A stretch of DNA of 64,000 nt, taken from NCBI GenBank assembly GCA_910576975.1, contig CAJTJY010000007.1, forward strand, positions 47,710 through 111,709, given 5' to 3'. Source of the stretch: an uncultured Lachnospiraceae bacterium (GTDB lineage: Bacteria > Bacillota > Clostridia > Lachnospirales > Lachnospiraceae). How positions within the stretch are numbered: the stretch's first letter is position 1; each line of letters begins with the position of its first letter. Below are positions 53,036 through 62,544 of the stretch, piece after piece. A program made the position numbers and the translations under genes. Below the pieces are notes generated by a model. The model was not told where the DNA came from, ran no database searches, and was given only the letters and a program-made list of their open reading frames with translations.

Positions 53036-56000
53036 ATGTTAAAAGATAAAACCTTAACATATATTAGTCTTTTTAGTTGCGCTGGAGTTGGTTGTTTTGG
53101 GTTTAAGAAAGCAGGATTTGAATGTATTGCAACAAATGAATTGATTGAGCGAAGATTAAATGTTCAAAAATTTAATAAAAAATGCAAGTATCAATCAGGA
53201 TATATTTGCGATGATATAACAACAGAGGAAACAAAGATAAAAATTTTTACAGAAATTAAAAAATGGGAAGACCTTGGCAATGACAGAGTTGACGTCCTAG
53301 TGGCAACTCCGCCATGCCAGGGCATGTCTGTTGCCAATCATAAAAAGACAGAAAACGAGATAACGAGAAACAGCTTAGTTGTAGAATCGATACATTTAAT
53401 TCAAAAAATAAACCCAAGATTCTTTATTTTTGAAAATGTAGCGGCATTTATGAAGACAGGATGTACAGCGCCAGATGGCAGTGTGAAAGCAATCGGGGTT
53501 GTCATCGACGAAGAATTAAGTGAGAACTATATAATTGTCAGCAGAATACTCAATTTTAAAAATTATGGTTCAAATTCTTCAAGAACTCGTACGCTTGTTA
53601 TTGGCATTAGCAAAGAGATGGCAGAGTATATTGCACCGATAGAATTATATCCTGCTTATGTGGAAGAAAAGACTTTAAAACAAATTATCAGCGATATGCC
53701 AAAGCTAGAATGGGGTGAGATATGTTCCTCAGACTTTTTTCATGCATTCAGGACATATCCTCAGGAAATGCGTTGTTGGATTCACGATTTGAATCAGGGA
53801 GCGTCTGCGTTTGATAATCAAGACGTAATGAAATATCCACATAAAGTTGTAGATGGCAAGATTATTCCTAACAAAAAAAAGAACGGCGATAAGTATACCC
53901 GTCAGTATTGGAATAAGGTCGCCCCATGCATTCATACTAGGAATGATCAGCTAGCAAGTCAAAATACGATTCATCCGCAAGAAGACAGGGTGTTTTCAAT
54001 TCGCGAATTGATGAAAATGATGACCATTCCTACTGAATTTAAATGGGTAGACAAATCTTTAGAAGAACTTAATGCATTGCCAGAAAAGAGCAAGAAAGCG
54101 CTTTTAAAAAAGGAAGAAATTAAAATCAGACAAAGCATAGGAGAAGCGGTTCCTACAGAAATTTTTTATCAAATTGCTTGCAATATCAGCAATTTTATGC
54201 AACAAGAGCATTTTTCAAATGCAAAGATACATAAAGCAATAGAAGAATATCAACTACTAGATATTGAAAAGTTAGTGGAATTCATTCAGAAAAATCCTCT
54301 CCATTTAGGAAGCGCTTCGTTGGCGCGAATTGCAGAACTAACAAATTCAAAAAGAGAACATAATGCCGCATATTACACAAATAAGTTTATTGTAAATGAG
54401 ATATTTAAGCATTTGCCTGACTTTGAAAAAGATGAATTAAATATACTGGAGCCATCGGTTGGCGTGGGTAATTTTTTGCCTTTTCTTTTTAAGAAATATG
54501 AAGGCATCAAAAAGGTAAACATTGACGTGGTAGACATTGACGAAAACAATTTGCAGATTCTAAAACTATTATTACAAAAGCAGAGAAAACCAGATAATGT
54601 CAATTTGAACTTCATTAATGAAGACATGCTTTTATGTAAATTTACCAAAAGATACGATTTAGTGATTGGCAATCCACCATTTTCGAAACTCAAGGCAAAA
54701 GAAGCTGAAAAATATCTAAAAAATAATACCAATAAAAACACTACAAATACCTTTGAATTCTTTTTAGAGAAATCAATCTTGTTATCTGATTATGTCGTTA
54801 TGATAATGCCCAAGGCTATATTGAATACGCTCGAGTTTGCTTCTACAAGAGCACTGCTTTCAACAAAGAAAATTGATTGTATTCAGGATTATGGCGAGAA
54901 TGGATTTAAAGGCGTGCTGGTGGAAACGATATCTATGTTCATTGATACCAACGGTCATCCCAAAAATACAACAGTTGAATCGCTTACATTGAAGCGAAGC
55001 ATAATTCAAAAACAAAAATATATTACAGATAAGCTATATCCTTATTGGATTATTTATAGGAATGCGTTTTTTGATGACATTTCACAGAGACTGGATTTTG
55101 ACAAGTTCAAGGTGTTTCGAGACAGGCAAATAACAAACTCTAACACAACGCAAAAGAAAGGCAAGGATTACCTAAGAGTTATCAAATCGAGGAATATTAG
55201 TGATGATGGAAAAGAGATCATTGATATTCCGGGATATGATACTTACATAAAAAGGGATACTGTGGAAGAACTAAGCGCATATAAGTATGTTGGCAATAAA
55301 GATGTTTATCTTACGCCTAATATGACATATAAGCCACGAGTGATGCGTAACAGGGAGAATATCGTAGTTAATGGTTCTGTTGCCATCTTAATACCAAAAG
55401 AAGAAATCGAACTGACAGAAGAACAAATGGAGTATTTTTCTACCGAAGAATATCGTCATTTTTATCAAATAGCAAGAAATTATCAAACACGCTCGCTAAA
55501 TGTCGATGCTACAAGTGTATTTTTTTATGGAGTGTTAAAAAGAGGAGTTGCCATGGATAATGTAATGATACAAAAGTTTTTAAATCAACACGATTATGAT
55601 ATACGAAAGACACATAACGGACGATGGATAGATCAAAAGTGCACGATGGATGTTCTGTGCCTGGTATCTGATTGTATCGTGGAATATATTAACAACAAGC
55701 CAGATAAGACATTTACAGTAAACGATATCTGGTATAATGATTATACCGTAGAAAATGTTCAACAAATTTTTTGCAAGCCAGATCCTACGCAAAATGCATC
55801 CAACGAATATGACAAATATTTTGGCCAGCCAATTAAATTATTGGATGCAGCGGGCATAATTCATGGCAAAAAAAGCGGACATGGATATATATATTCGATT
55901 GTGAATTATGAATTACTTGAGTATATAAGCTTTAGAGAAAGAAACAGCTATAATTTTCTTTGCCTTTACATTGAAAAAGTACTTAAAGACAGTGATCTTT

Positions 56001-56776
56001 ATAGAATGTTTGAGCATTTTTTCAGATTGCAGGATAAAAATAGTTTCAAGGAATTAAAGGACTTGTATACAAATTTCACAATTAGCAATACCCCAATCAA
56101 TGGAGCAACAGAATGTGGACGTATTTTCACTAAAGTATTAAATCCTTTAGCGTGCAAATATAAAAAACGCGGAACGCAAAGAGGACATTTATCAAAAGAT
56201 ATTATTACACGAGACATGATTATGTATAATCAAAAAAACTGGCGCGATTTATTATCAGAGAAGCCCAAAGATAAGACCAGGTCTGATTATGAAGTTACAT
56301 TACCTAATTTGGATGGTAATGATATGACTAAATATTGCATCAACCATGCCAAGAAAAACTTGCGTAGAATTAACGATGCTTATCGTCAAAGTAAAACAGA
56401 ATTATTTGATGAAAGACATATTATGGATAAAGCAACTCAGATGCATCATATATTTCCTGTAAATGAGTTCCCTGCGATTGCGGATTATTTAGAGAACTTA
56501 ATAGCATTGACACCTTCGCAACACTTTTTGTATGCTCATCCGGACAATAATACACAATATATTGATAAAGAATACCAGCACCTTTGCTTGATTGCAAAAA
56601 CTGGAACTATTAGAGATAATCTCTTAGGCAAGAAAGGGGAACCAATTATTTATGACTTTCATTCATACCAGGAAGTGTTAAATACGGGTTTCGGCACAGA
56701 AGAATTTTTTGAGATTGAGGACATGGACTTTGATGGACTGCTAAATAAGATTGAAGAATTTTATACGCATATATAA
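53036..56776 (+). CDS. Fused C5-cytosine MTase, N6-adenine MTase and HNH nuclease
   Basis: This 1246-residue single-chain restriction-modification candidate has GAGGTG 6 bases before ATG 53036. Residues 1-390 form a C5-cytosine methyltransferase: SLFSCAGVGCFGFKKAGF (10-28), TPPCQGMS with catalytic Cys94, ENV (133-135), SRTRTLVIG (182-190), RQSIGEAVP (365-373). Residues 440-700 form an N6-adenine methyltransferase of the Eco57I-like order: AAYYTNKFIV, LEPSVGVGNFL (471-481), DLVIGNPPFSK (541-551). Then comes a probable target-recognition part (YLRVIKSRNIS onward) and a helical region. Residues 1136-1165 form a beta-beta-alpha-metal (HNH) site, MHHIFP with His1137/1138, Asn1154 and His1163. It is AT-rich relative to the 28-48 kb region, which suggests transfer. 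Which domain cuts and what site is read cannot be told. Confidence 0.88.
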   Translation: MLKDKTLTYISLFSCAGVGCFGFKKAGFECIATNELIERRLNVQKFNKKCKYQSGYICDDITTEETKIKIFTEIKKWEDLGNDRVDVLVATPPCQGMSVANHKKTENEITRNSLVVESIHLIQKINPRFFIFENVAAFMKTGCTAPDGSVKAIGVVIDEELSENYIIVSRILNFKNYGSNSSRTRTLVIGISKEMAEYIAPIELYPAYVEEKTLKQIISDMPKLEWGEICSSDFFHAFRTYPQEMRCWIHDLNQGASAFDNQDVMKYPHKVVDGKIIPNKKKNGDKYTRQYWNKVAPCIHTRNDQLASQNTIHPQEDRVFSIRELMKMMTIPTEFKWVDKSLEELNALPEKSKKALLKKEEIKIRQSIGEAVPTEIFYQIACNISNFMQQEHFSNAKIHKAIEEYQLLDIEKLVEFIQKNPLHLGSASLARIAELTNSKREHNAAYYTNKFIVNEIFKHLPDFEKDELNILEPSVGVGNFLPFLFKKYEGIKKVNIDVVDIDENNLQILKLLLQKQRKPDNVNLNFINEDMLLCKFTKRYDLVIGNPPFSKLKAKEAEKYLKNNTNKNTTNTFEFFLEKSILLSDYVVMIMPKAILNTLEFASTRALLSTKKIDCIQDYGENGFKGVLVETISMFIDTNGHPKNTTVESLTLKRSIIQKQKYITDKLYPYWIIYRNAFFDDISQRLDFDKFKVFRDRQITNSNTTQKKGKDYLRVIKSRNISDDGKEIIDIPGYDTYIKRDTVEELSAYKYVGNKDVYLTPNMTYKPRVMRNRENIVVNGSVAILIPKEEIELTEEQMEYFSTEEYRHFYQIARNYQTRSLNVDATSVFFYGVLKRGVAMDNVMIQKFLNQHDYDIRKTHNGRWIDQKCTMDVLCLVSDCIVEYINNKPDKTFTVNDIWYNDYTVENVQQIFCKPDPTQNASNEYDKYFGQPIKLLDAAGIIHGKKSGHGYIYSIVNYELLEYISFRERNSYNFLCLYIEKVLKDSDLYRMFEHFFRLQDKNSFKELKDLYTNFTISNTPINGATECGRIFTKVLNPLACKYKKRGTQRGHLSKDIITRDMIMYNQKNWRDLLSEKPKDKTRSDYEVTLPNLDGNDMTKYCINHAKKNLRRINDAYRQSKTELFDERHIMDKATQMHHIFPVNEFPAIADYLENLIALTPSQHFLYAHPDNNTQYIDKEYQHLCLIAKTGTIRDNLLGKKGEPIIYDFHSYQEVLNTGFGTEEFFEIEDMDFDGLLNKIEEFYTHI

Positions 56777-56780
56777 ATCA

Positions 56781-56839
56781 TAGGAAGCTAAGTTTTTGGC
56801 ATATTTCATTGTTGCAGATGCCAAAAATTTAGCTTCCTA
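56781..56839 (+). terminator. Long hairpin after the fused RM gene
   Basis: TAGGAAGCTAAGTTTTTGGC plus AT pairs with ATGCCAAAAATTTAGCTTCC plus TA with one mismatch and a 15-base loop. There is no clear T-run, so it may be part of a palindromic element. Confidence 0.6.
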
Positions 56840-57206
56840 ATAATTTCATAACACAAACCATTGAGCCTAGCGTTTTTAATATGCTCCTTGTCAAATAGAC
56901 AGAATGAGAAAGCAGACAAATGAGAAAAGATGCGCCGTATTGTTTTCTTATATGTCGCCTCGCAGAATGGGATTCTTTCTTATAGCGTACCTTGAAAAAA
57001 GAGATGGGTTAATCGGATTTACCGTCCACTGGCGCAGAAAAACGTCCAGTCGTGCAAACAATATTGATTTTTTTAACTTTTCATTTTATTCTGAGTGCAA
57101 GAAAAGTTAAAAAAAACAAGTGAAATGGGCATCTTAGGTCCACAGCTTTTCCGCAGGCGTGCTGCGCCTCTTCTCGTTGCCAGCACACCTGAATAGGAAC
57201 AAAAAC

Positions 57207-57372
57207 CTAGTGTCTTGTCTCGTTGATATTTAGTGAAATCGCGCAGGATATTTGTTCATCTGCAAGGCGGATTTTCGACGGCGTAGCGGTGGCTACGGCT
57301 AGAAAATCTAACACGGCAGATGGGCAAATAGACAAGTGAGTTTAGCTAATTATCAACGAGACAAGACACTAG
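57207..57372. repeat. 166-bp palindromic element with perfect 22-bp inverted ends
   Basis: CTAGTGTCTTGTCTCGTTGA plus TA (57207-57228) is exactly inverted at 57351-57372. Inner parts (TTTAG/CTAAA, GGATTTTC/GAAAATC, CATCTGC/GCAGATG) also pair. The flanks contain another hairpin, CAGGCGTGCTG/CAGCACACCTG (about 57154-57192). It lies in the 765-base spacer 56777-57541 and directly abuts the response-regulator relic, so it may have inserted in that gene. A 68-codon frame at 56904-57110 has no ribosome site and is not believed. Confidence 0.8.
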
Positions 57373-57384
57373 CGGTTTCGAAGT

Positions 57385-57510
57385 TGCCATGGCAGTCATT
57401 TTAGATGTAGTAGATGATATAAAAAAGCTTTCCATACAGAAGAACTTTTAAAAAGGGTCAGAAGAGCGTTGGATCATAATAGAGGAAGCTCAAACTGCTC
57501 CAAGCGATGA
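57385..57510 (+). pseudogene. Relic of a response-regulator receiver domain
   Basis: A frame shift in an A-run joins VILDVVDDIKK to AFHTEELLKRVRRALDHNR and a stop at 57508-57510. The second part is the typical end of a receiver domain (K-P/A-F-x-x-EELL-x-R-V-R-x-AL). The rest of the gene is missing beyond the palindrome at 57207-57372. It would have been the partner of the hybrid kinase that follows. Confidence 0.5.
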
Positions 57511-57541
57511 CTAAAGAACATAAATTGGAGGAAGAGCAAAG

Positions 57542-59513
57542 ATGTTCCTGGGAGAAAACACAGTGGTAGGCAGGATATATGAAAGAATAAAAAGAGTTGT
57601 GAAAAATCTTAGGTTTGATCCAGATGACGAACAGGAGAGGAAAGAAGCGAAGCATTTGTTGACGCTTCGCCGTTGTATTCAGTTTAGCATTATGCTGACC
57701 GGATTTTTTCTGATTATGAGCGTGGTGAATATCTATCAAAAATCATGGTCCATGTTTGAAACTACATTACTGGGAGCTGTGGTCGCCTGTGTTTTCGCTA
57801 TCATAGGAGGATGCAAAAAGAAAAAGAGCATTGTCGAGGCAGGAATCTGTGTCTGCGTAATTATTATGTTCAGCTTTTATGCCGTGATCGGCGGCAATGA
57901 CGGCTTTGCCATTTTATGGATACTGCTGATTCCGGCGGCGATGCCACTTCTAAATTTTCACAGCGGAATACTTGTTTCATCCTATTTTCTGTTTTTTCTT
58001 TTCTTACTTTTTTACTCACCGCTTTCTGTTTTGCTCCAGTATGAATACGGTGAAATTTTTTGTGTGCGGTTTCCTTTATTGTATATGATCGCATACGGTA
58101 TTTCATGGTTTGGCTATTACAAACTACATGAGTCCAAATTGCACAATTACAGGCACAGCCAGCGACTGATCGAATTGAGGCAGGAGGCGGATTATGCGAA
58201 TAATGCAAAGAGCAGGTTTCTGGCAAATATGTCCCATGAAATTCGAACGCCCATTAACGGGATTTTGGGAATGAACGCAATTATGATTAAGGAGTGTCAG
58301 GATCAGCATTTGCTGGAATATGCACGGGATATCCAAAGCGCTGGCCAGACGCTTCTTTCAATTGTGAATGGCATTCTTGACATTTCAGAAATTGAGTCAG
58401 GAAACATGGATATCCTGCCAGTTCAATATGATCTGTTTTCCGTCATTAATGACTGCTATAACATGACTTTTTTTAAGACGCAGGATAAGAGGACTGGAAT
58501 TGGAATTAAAGATTGATCCATGCATACCTTGCGAATTGTCTGGTGATGAAGTGCGTATCCGGCAGATTATCAATAACCTGCTCTCGAATGCAGTCAAGTA
58601 TACGGAGAATGGAACGGTAACGTTCGCCATGGATTATGAGGATCGGGAAGAAGCGTGGATCAATCTGATTATTCAGGTAAAAGATACGGGAATCGGCATA
58701 AAGCAAGAGGATTTTGATAAGCTTTTCGATTCGTTTCAGCGGCTTGAGGAGAAGCGTAACCTCACAATTGAAGGGACAGGACTAGGCTTGAATCTGACAC
58801 AGCGCTTAGTTAAAATGATGAGCGGAACGCTGACCGTAGAAAGTATCTACGGCAAGGGTTCCATATTTACGGCAAAGATACCACAGAAAGTCAGAAGCTG
58901 TGAAAAGATGGACAATTTTATAGAACGATATCAGAGAAGAATGGTTTCAACTGGCGAGACCAAAGACCCTCTGACTGCGCCAAAGGCAAGGATTCTGGTC
59001 GTTGATGATGTGGCGATGAATCTGAAATTGGTCAAAGGACTTTTGAGGGAAACGAAAATACAGATTGATACGGCCATAAGTGGCAAAGAATGTCTGCAAC
59101 GGATTCAGAGACAATCTTACGACATGATTTTTCTTGACCATATGATGCCAGAGATAGACGGGATCGAAACCTTGCAGCGAATGCAGCAAGCAAGAGGAGA
59201 TTCTGATCGTGCTGTGCCGGTGATCTCGCTGACTGCCAATGCGATTTCGGGATCAAAAGAAATGTATCTGGAAGCCGGATTCCATGATTATCTCTCTAAG
59301 CCAATCAAAGAGGAAGCGTTACTTGAGATGCTTCGAAAATATCTGAGGAAAGAACTGATAGAGAATTGTGAAACCACCAAAAATCCGCACTGGCGGATAT
59401 CTGATGAGCTCCGACCCGGAGGTAAAAAAACAGTAGAGACAGAAGAAAAAGCGCAAACGGCTGCTGCAGACGGTTTGTTATGCTATCAAGTTCCCTCTTT
59501 GACTGCTCAATAA
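57542..59513 (+). pseudogene. Frameshifted hybrid histidine kinase
   Basis: Two adjoining frames make one gene. 57542-58516 holds six or so membrane helices (residues about 45-200) and HisKA (FLANMSHEIRTPINGILGMN). 58500-59513 holds HATPase_c (NNLLSNAVKYTENG, DTGIGIKQEDFDKLFDSFQR, GTGLGLNLTQRLVKMMSG) and a receiver domain (ILVVDDVAMNLKLVKGLL, Asp in MIFLDHMMPEIDG, LSKPI). The break is at AAGAGGACTGG near 58488; adding one AG unit would restore KRGLELELKIDP. GGAGG precedes the ATG. The last 15 or so codons are not receiver-like and coincide with the neighbouring opposite-strand gene remnant, so the 3' end is probably also lost. Confidence 0.8.
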
Positions 59514-59781
59514 TAGCCGTATTAGAAAACTCATCATACAACAAAATAATCTTTATCACAGGAACATTTACTCTGCAGCTGAGCTGTGCATAACTACTGT
59601 TTAGTTGTGCATATGCTTCACTTATCAAGTGATTAAAGAAAGTGTTTACTGAATTCAAATTCGGAACTTGTTGCTTGACATCCAATTTGAACAAAAACGA
59701 TTTCGTTTCAATAAGCATCTGTAGCGAACCAAAATCAATGACAAAATTAGCCCCTTTCTTTGATAAAGCATATAGTATATT
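59490..59781 (-). pseudogene. Truncated gene remnant with an E-x-K nuclease-like motif
   Basis: Starting 14 bases after the AAA+ stop, an open frame reads KKGANFVIDFGSLQMLIETK, FLFKLDVKQQVPNLNSVN and VPVIKIILLYDEFSNTAIIE, then runs into antisense of the kinase receiver gene. The order D-x(7)-E-T-K is reminiscent of PD-(D/E)XK sites, but that is weak evidence. No start codon with a ribosome site exists except ATG 59718. The 3' end was cut at the junction near 59490. Confidence 0.35.
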
Positions 59782-59794
59782 TCATTTAGAAGAT

Positions 59795-60889
59795 TCAAAA
59801 TATGAAATCTTCCGCTTTAATCATTGACAATTCCACGCTCCCTGGATTAGCCGTATTTATCACGCGTCTTGCATGATTCATAACTAAATCATCATAAAGA
59901 TTTCTTACCAACCTGCCATTTGCGAAATTTTCGTCTTTCGCTGATGTCTGATGTTCAAAATACAAATGAATCTTTTCTTTTGCTTCTTCATCCAGAATAT
60001 AGTCATTATTCTTACATATAGAAATTAGTATCATGTCCAACTCATTAGGACTGTAGTCATCAAATTCTATAAATGTATTGAATCTGGACTTCAAACCAGG
60101 GTTGAAGTCAAAAAACTTATTCATAGGCTCTGTATATCCTGCGACAATCACAACCAGATCTTCTCGGTAATTCTCTAAAGCCTTGGTCAGTTCTGTTAAA
60201 CATTCCCTGCCATAAGAGTCAGCGTGGTCATTTTCTGTGATGCTATAAGCCTCATCAATAAACAAGACGCCGCCTTTAGCTTGCTCAATTACTCTCTCCA
60301 CCTTAAGCGCTGTCTGCCCCTGATATCCGACAATCAAATCAGTCCTTGAAACCTCGACAAAATGCCCTTTCGAAAGCAATCCGATACGTTTATAAATCCT
60401 ACCTACGATGCGCGCCACTGTTGCTTTACCTGTTCCCGGATTTCCGGTAAAGGCAAGATGCAATGTATTTTTTACGGAATGGAGCTTTTTCTCCCGACGC
60501 ATTTTCTGAACTTTCTGGTACATAATTAAGTCTTGAACTTTATTCTTTACTTTTTGTAAGCCTACAAGTGCATTCAATTCATCCAATAAATCCTGGAGTG
60601 TTCTTGTATCCTCGTCCGGTTCTTCGGTTGGCATGCAAATCTCTTGTAAGGTCAAATAGCCGTAAAACTCAATCAAACTGGAATTAACAACCTGTGCCGC
60701 CTTTTTAGCCTCAATCTTATGCTTAGGATTATCAACTGCCTCCGAAAGTCTTCTAAGAAGTGCAATTGTAGCAGCTTTACTATTATTTTCTACAATCACA
60801 GTAGCCAGCTTGGTTATTTCCCCACATGCATCAGTGACTGCATCTAACTTAGACGCATTATTGATTAGCGCTTGTCCGTACTTGTCCAT
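59795..60889 (-). CDS. CbbX/SpoVK-like AAA+ ATPase with altered Walker A
   Basis: This 364-residue protein has an N-terminal helical part of about 110 residues and a CbxX/CfxQ AAA+ domain: ELNALVGLQKVKNKVQDLI, Walker A GNPGTGKAT, pore-loop region VEVSRTDLIVGYQGQT, Walker B GGVLFIDEAYSI, sensor VVIVAGYTEPM and arginine finger NPGLKSRF. In the family the Walker A reads GKT; here the codon is GCA, so the Mg-contacting Thr is Ala. The ATG at 60889 has AAGGTG upstream. It follows the helicase relic by 25 bases in the same direction. Such ATPases act as remodelling factors; the partner is unknown here. Confidence 0.82.
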   Translation of the reverse strand: MDKYGQALINNASKLDAVTDACGEITKLATVIVENNSKAATIALLRRLSEAVDNPKHKIEAKKAAQVVNSSLIEFYGYLTLQEICMPTEEPDEDTRTLQDLLDELNALVGLQKVKNKVQDLIMYQKVQKMRREKKLHSVKNTLHLAFTGNPGTGKATVARIVGRIYKRIGLLSKGHFVEVSRTDLIVGYQGQTALKVERVIEQAKGGVLFIDEAYSITENDHADSYGRECLTELTKALENYREDLVVIVAGYTEPMNKFFDFNPGLKSRFNTFIEFDDYSPNELDMILISICKNNDYILDEEAKEKIHLYFEHQTSAKDENFANGRLVRNLYDDLVMNHARRVINTANPGSVELSMIKAEDFIF

Positions 60890-60914
60890 CAAATCACCTT
60901 CATAAGAAGCAAAG

Positions 60915-62529
60915 TCAACTCAAGAATTGCAAGTCCTGCTGAACCTCCGGCAATCCAATATGCATATTTAACTTTCTATATAAAAAACAATCTGACATAA
61001 GCTGATTTAAAACATTAAGATTCCTTTCAATGATATTCTTATAAGTTTCTGTTTGCTTTATAAGCTTTTTAGAACAAGCTATTTCAATAACAGATTTTAT
61101 TGAAAGTTCTTTGCTACTTACAATTTCATGCATAATGTCATGAAGCTGTTTCTTATCATTCGCATTGTGAATTATAAATCCATCTTTTCGTACAAGCTGA
61201 ATTAATAAATTATAATCTTTTATCAAAAAAAGATTACATAAATCAGCCACATCCAGTGCTTGAATTGAACACAAATACTTTTCTATCCTATCCTTAACAT
61301 CTGCATACCGATCATCAAAGACTTTATACAACTGTTGAAATCCATTTTTCTCTGCGATTGCTTTATTTGTTAAAATAAGGACTTTTGGATTGTCAGCAAA
61401 CTTTTTTTGCTTCAAAGAGAGCCTCATTTATTACTGACTGATACTTTCTTTTCTCTTCAGAACAACTAAATGCAGATGGTTTACTATCTACGAGCGAATA
61501 CATCACTTTTACAAAAGCATGTCTATCTTTTTCTTTTTCATAAATACCACTATCAAGCTTTTTTAATGCCACATTCTGTTTAAGACTATCTAATCTAAGC
61601 GAGTTGATTACACCAAGAACCTCGTATGAGCACCTAAAATTATCCTGTTTTAAGATCGATTCAAGCGTTCCATCATTTATGAAAATGTCAAGATCATCAA
61701 TACCCTCATCATATATGGATTGCATATTGTCACCAAATAAACCTATAGCCACTCCATATGTCTGACTTAAAGTTAGTATATCACAAAGTACCTCTTTCTG
61801 AGTGTCCTGATATTCATCTATAAAAATGTAATCATATTTGTCTGAAATTATTTTCCCCAATAATGGATACTTTTCAAATAGTAGATGGAAAAGCACAAGC
61901 AAGGCATCATGTCCATAACTCAAATCACTTAGCCCATGAAATTTTGTTTCATTATAATAAATAGCTGAATATTCCTTATCATCAATAATATCCATAATTT
62001 TCCCATTCAACAATCGAATTTTTTTATTAAGAAATTAATTATATCCCTCCGGATCCTTATCATACTCTCTTTTCCCTGTTACCTTTTCGGTATTCTCTTT
62101 GCAAATTCTATAAAGATTAGACACATATTTTTCATATGCTCTTTTATATTTCTCATGCTCCATTTTTTTATAATCAGCTTCTTTCTGCTCTTTCAATTGT
62201 TCCGCACGAACCATTTCCGGCACAAAAAACAACTCAGAGATAACAGATTTTATATTCTTTTTGTAATGCCCAATCAATCCGTATAAGAAAGAATGGATTG
62301 TACTTATCAGATATTGTTCTCCTACCCTTCCTGCCATCTCATCTACAGCCGCATTTGGATATGTAATACATATAACCCTTGCTTTAGGATGTTTTGTTTT
62401 TATATAGAGGAGAAGTTCTTTAAGAGACTCTGTTTTTCCGCTGCCTGCACCACCTTGCAAAACAAAACTTTTTCGTGAATCAATGCATTTTTTACACCTA
62501 TTCATAGCATTTATTGTTTTTGTAACCAT
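60915..62529 (-). pseudogene. UvrD/Rep-like helicase, broken in three ways
   Basis: AGGAGGG precedes ATG 62529. Piece 1 has Walker A FVLQGGAGSGKTESLKELL and ITYPNAAVDEMAGRV (motif Ia). An in-frame TAA (62037-62035) interrupts it. Piece 2, in the same frame, has YIFIDEYQDTQKEV (motif II), GLFGDNMQSIYDEG (motif III) and DNFRCSYEVLGVIN (motif IV). At a run of seven A (61402-61408) the frame changes and continues FADNPKVLILTNKAIAEKNG. Six A would restore the frame. The remaining part ends QQDLQFLS without motifs V and VI, so the C-terminus is missing too. It was probably a defence-type helicase, but the system cannot be named from what is left. Confidence 0.8.
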
Positions 62530-62544
62530 TTAATACCCTCCTGT

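Noticed and set aside
56904..57110. 68-codon frame after the fused RM gene
   Set aside because: No ribosome site, no family resemblance, and it is rich in residues expected from random AT-rich sequence.
60915..62529. Gabija (GajB) helicase identity
   Set aside because: The helicase motifs fit UvrD in general, but no GajA-like gene is nearby and the protein is too damaged to assign.
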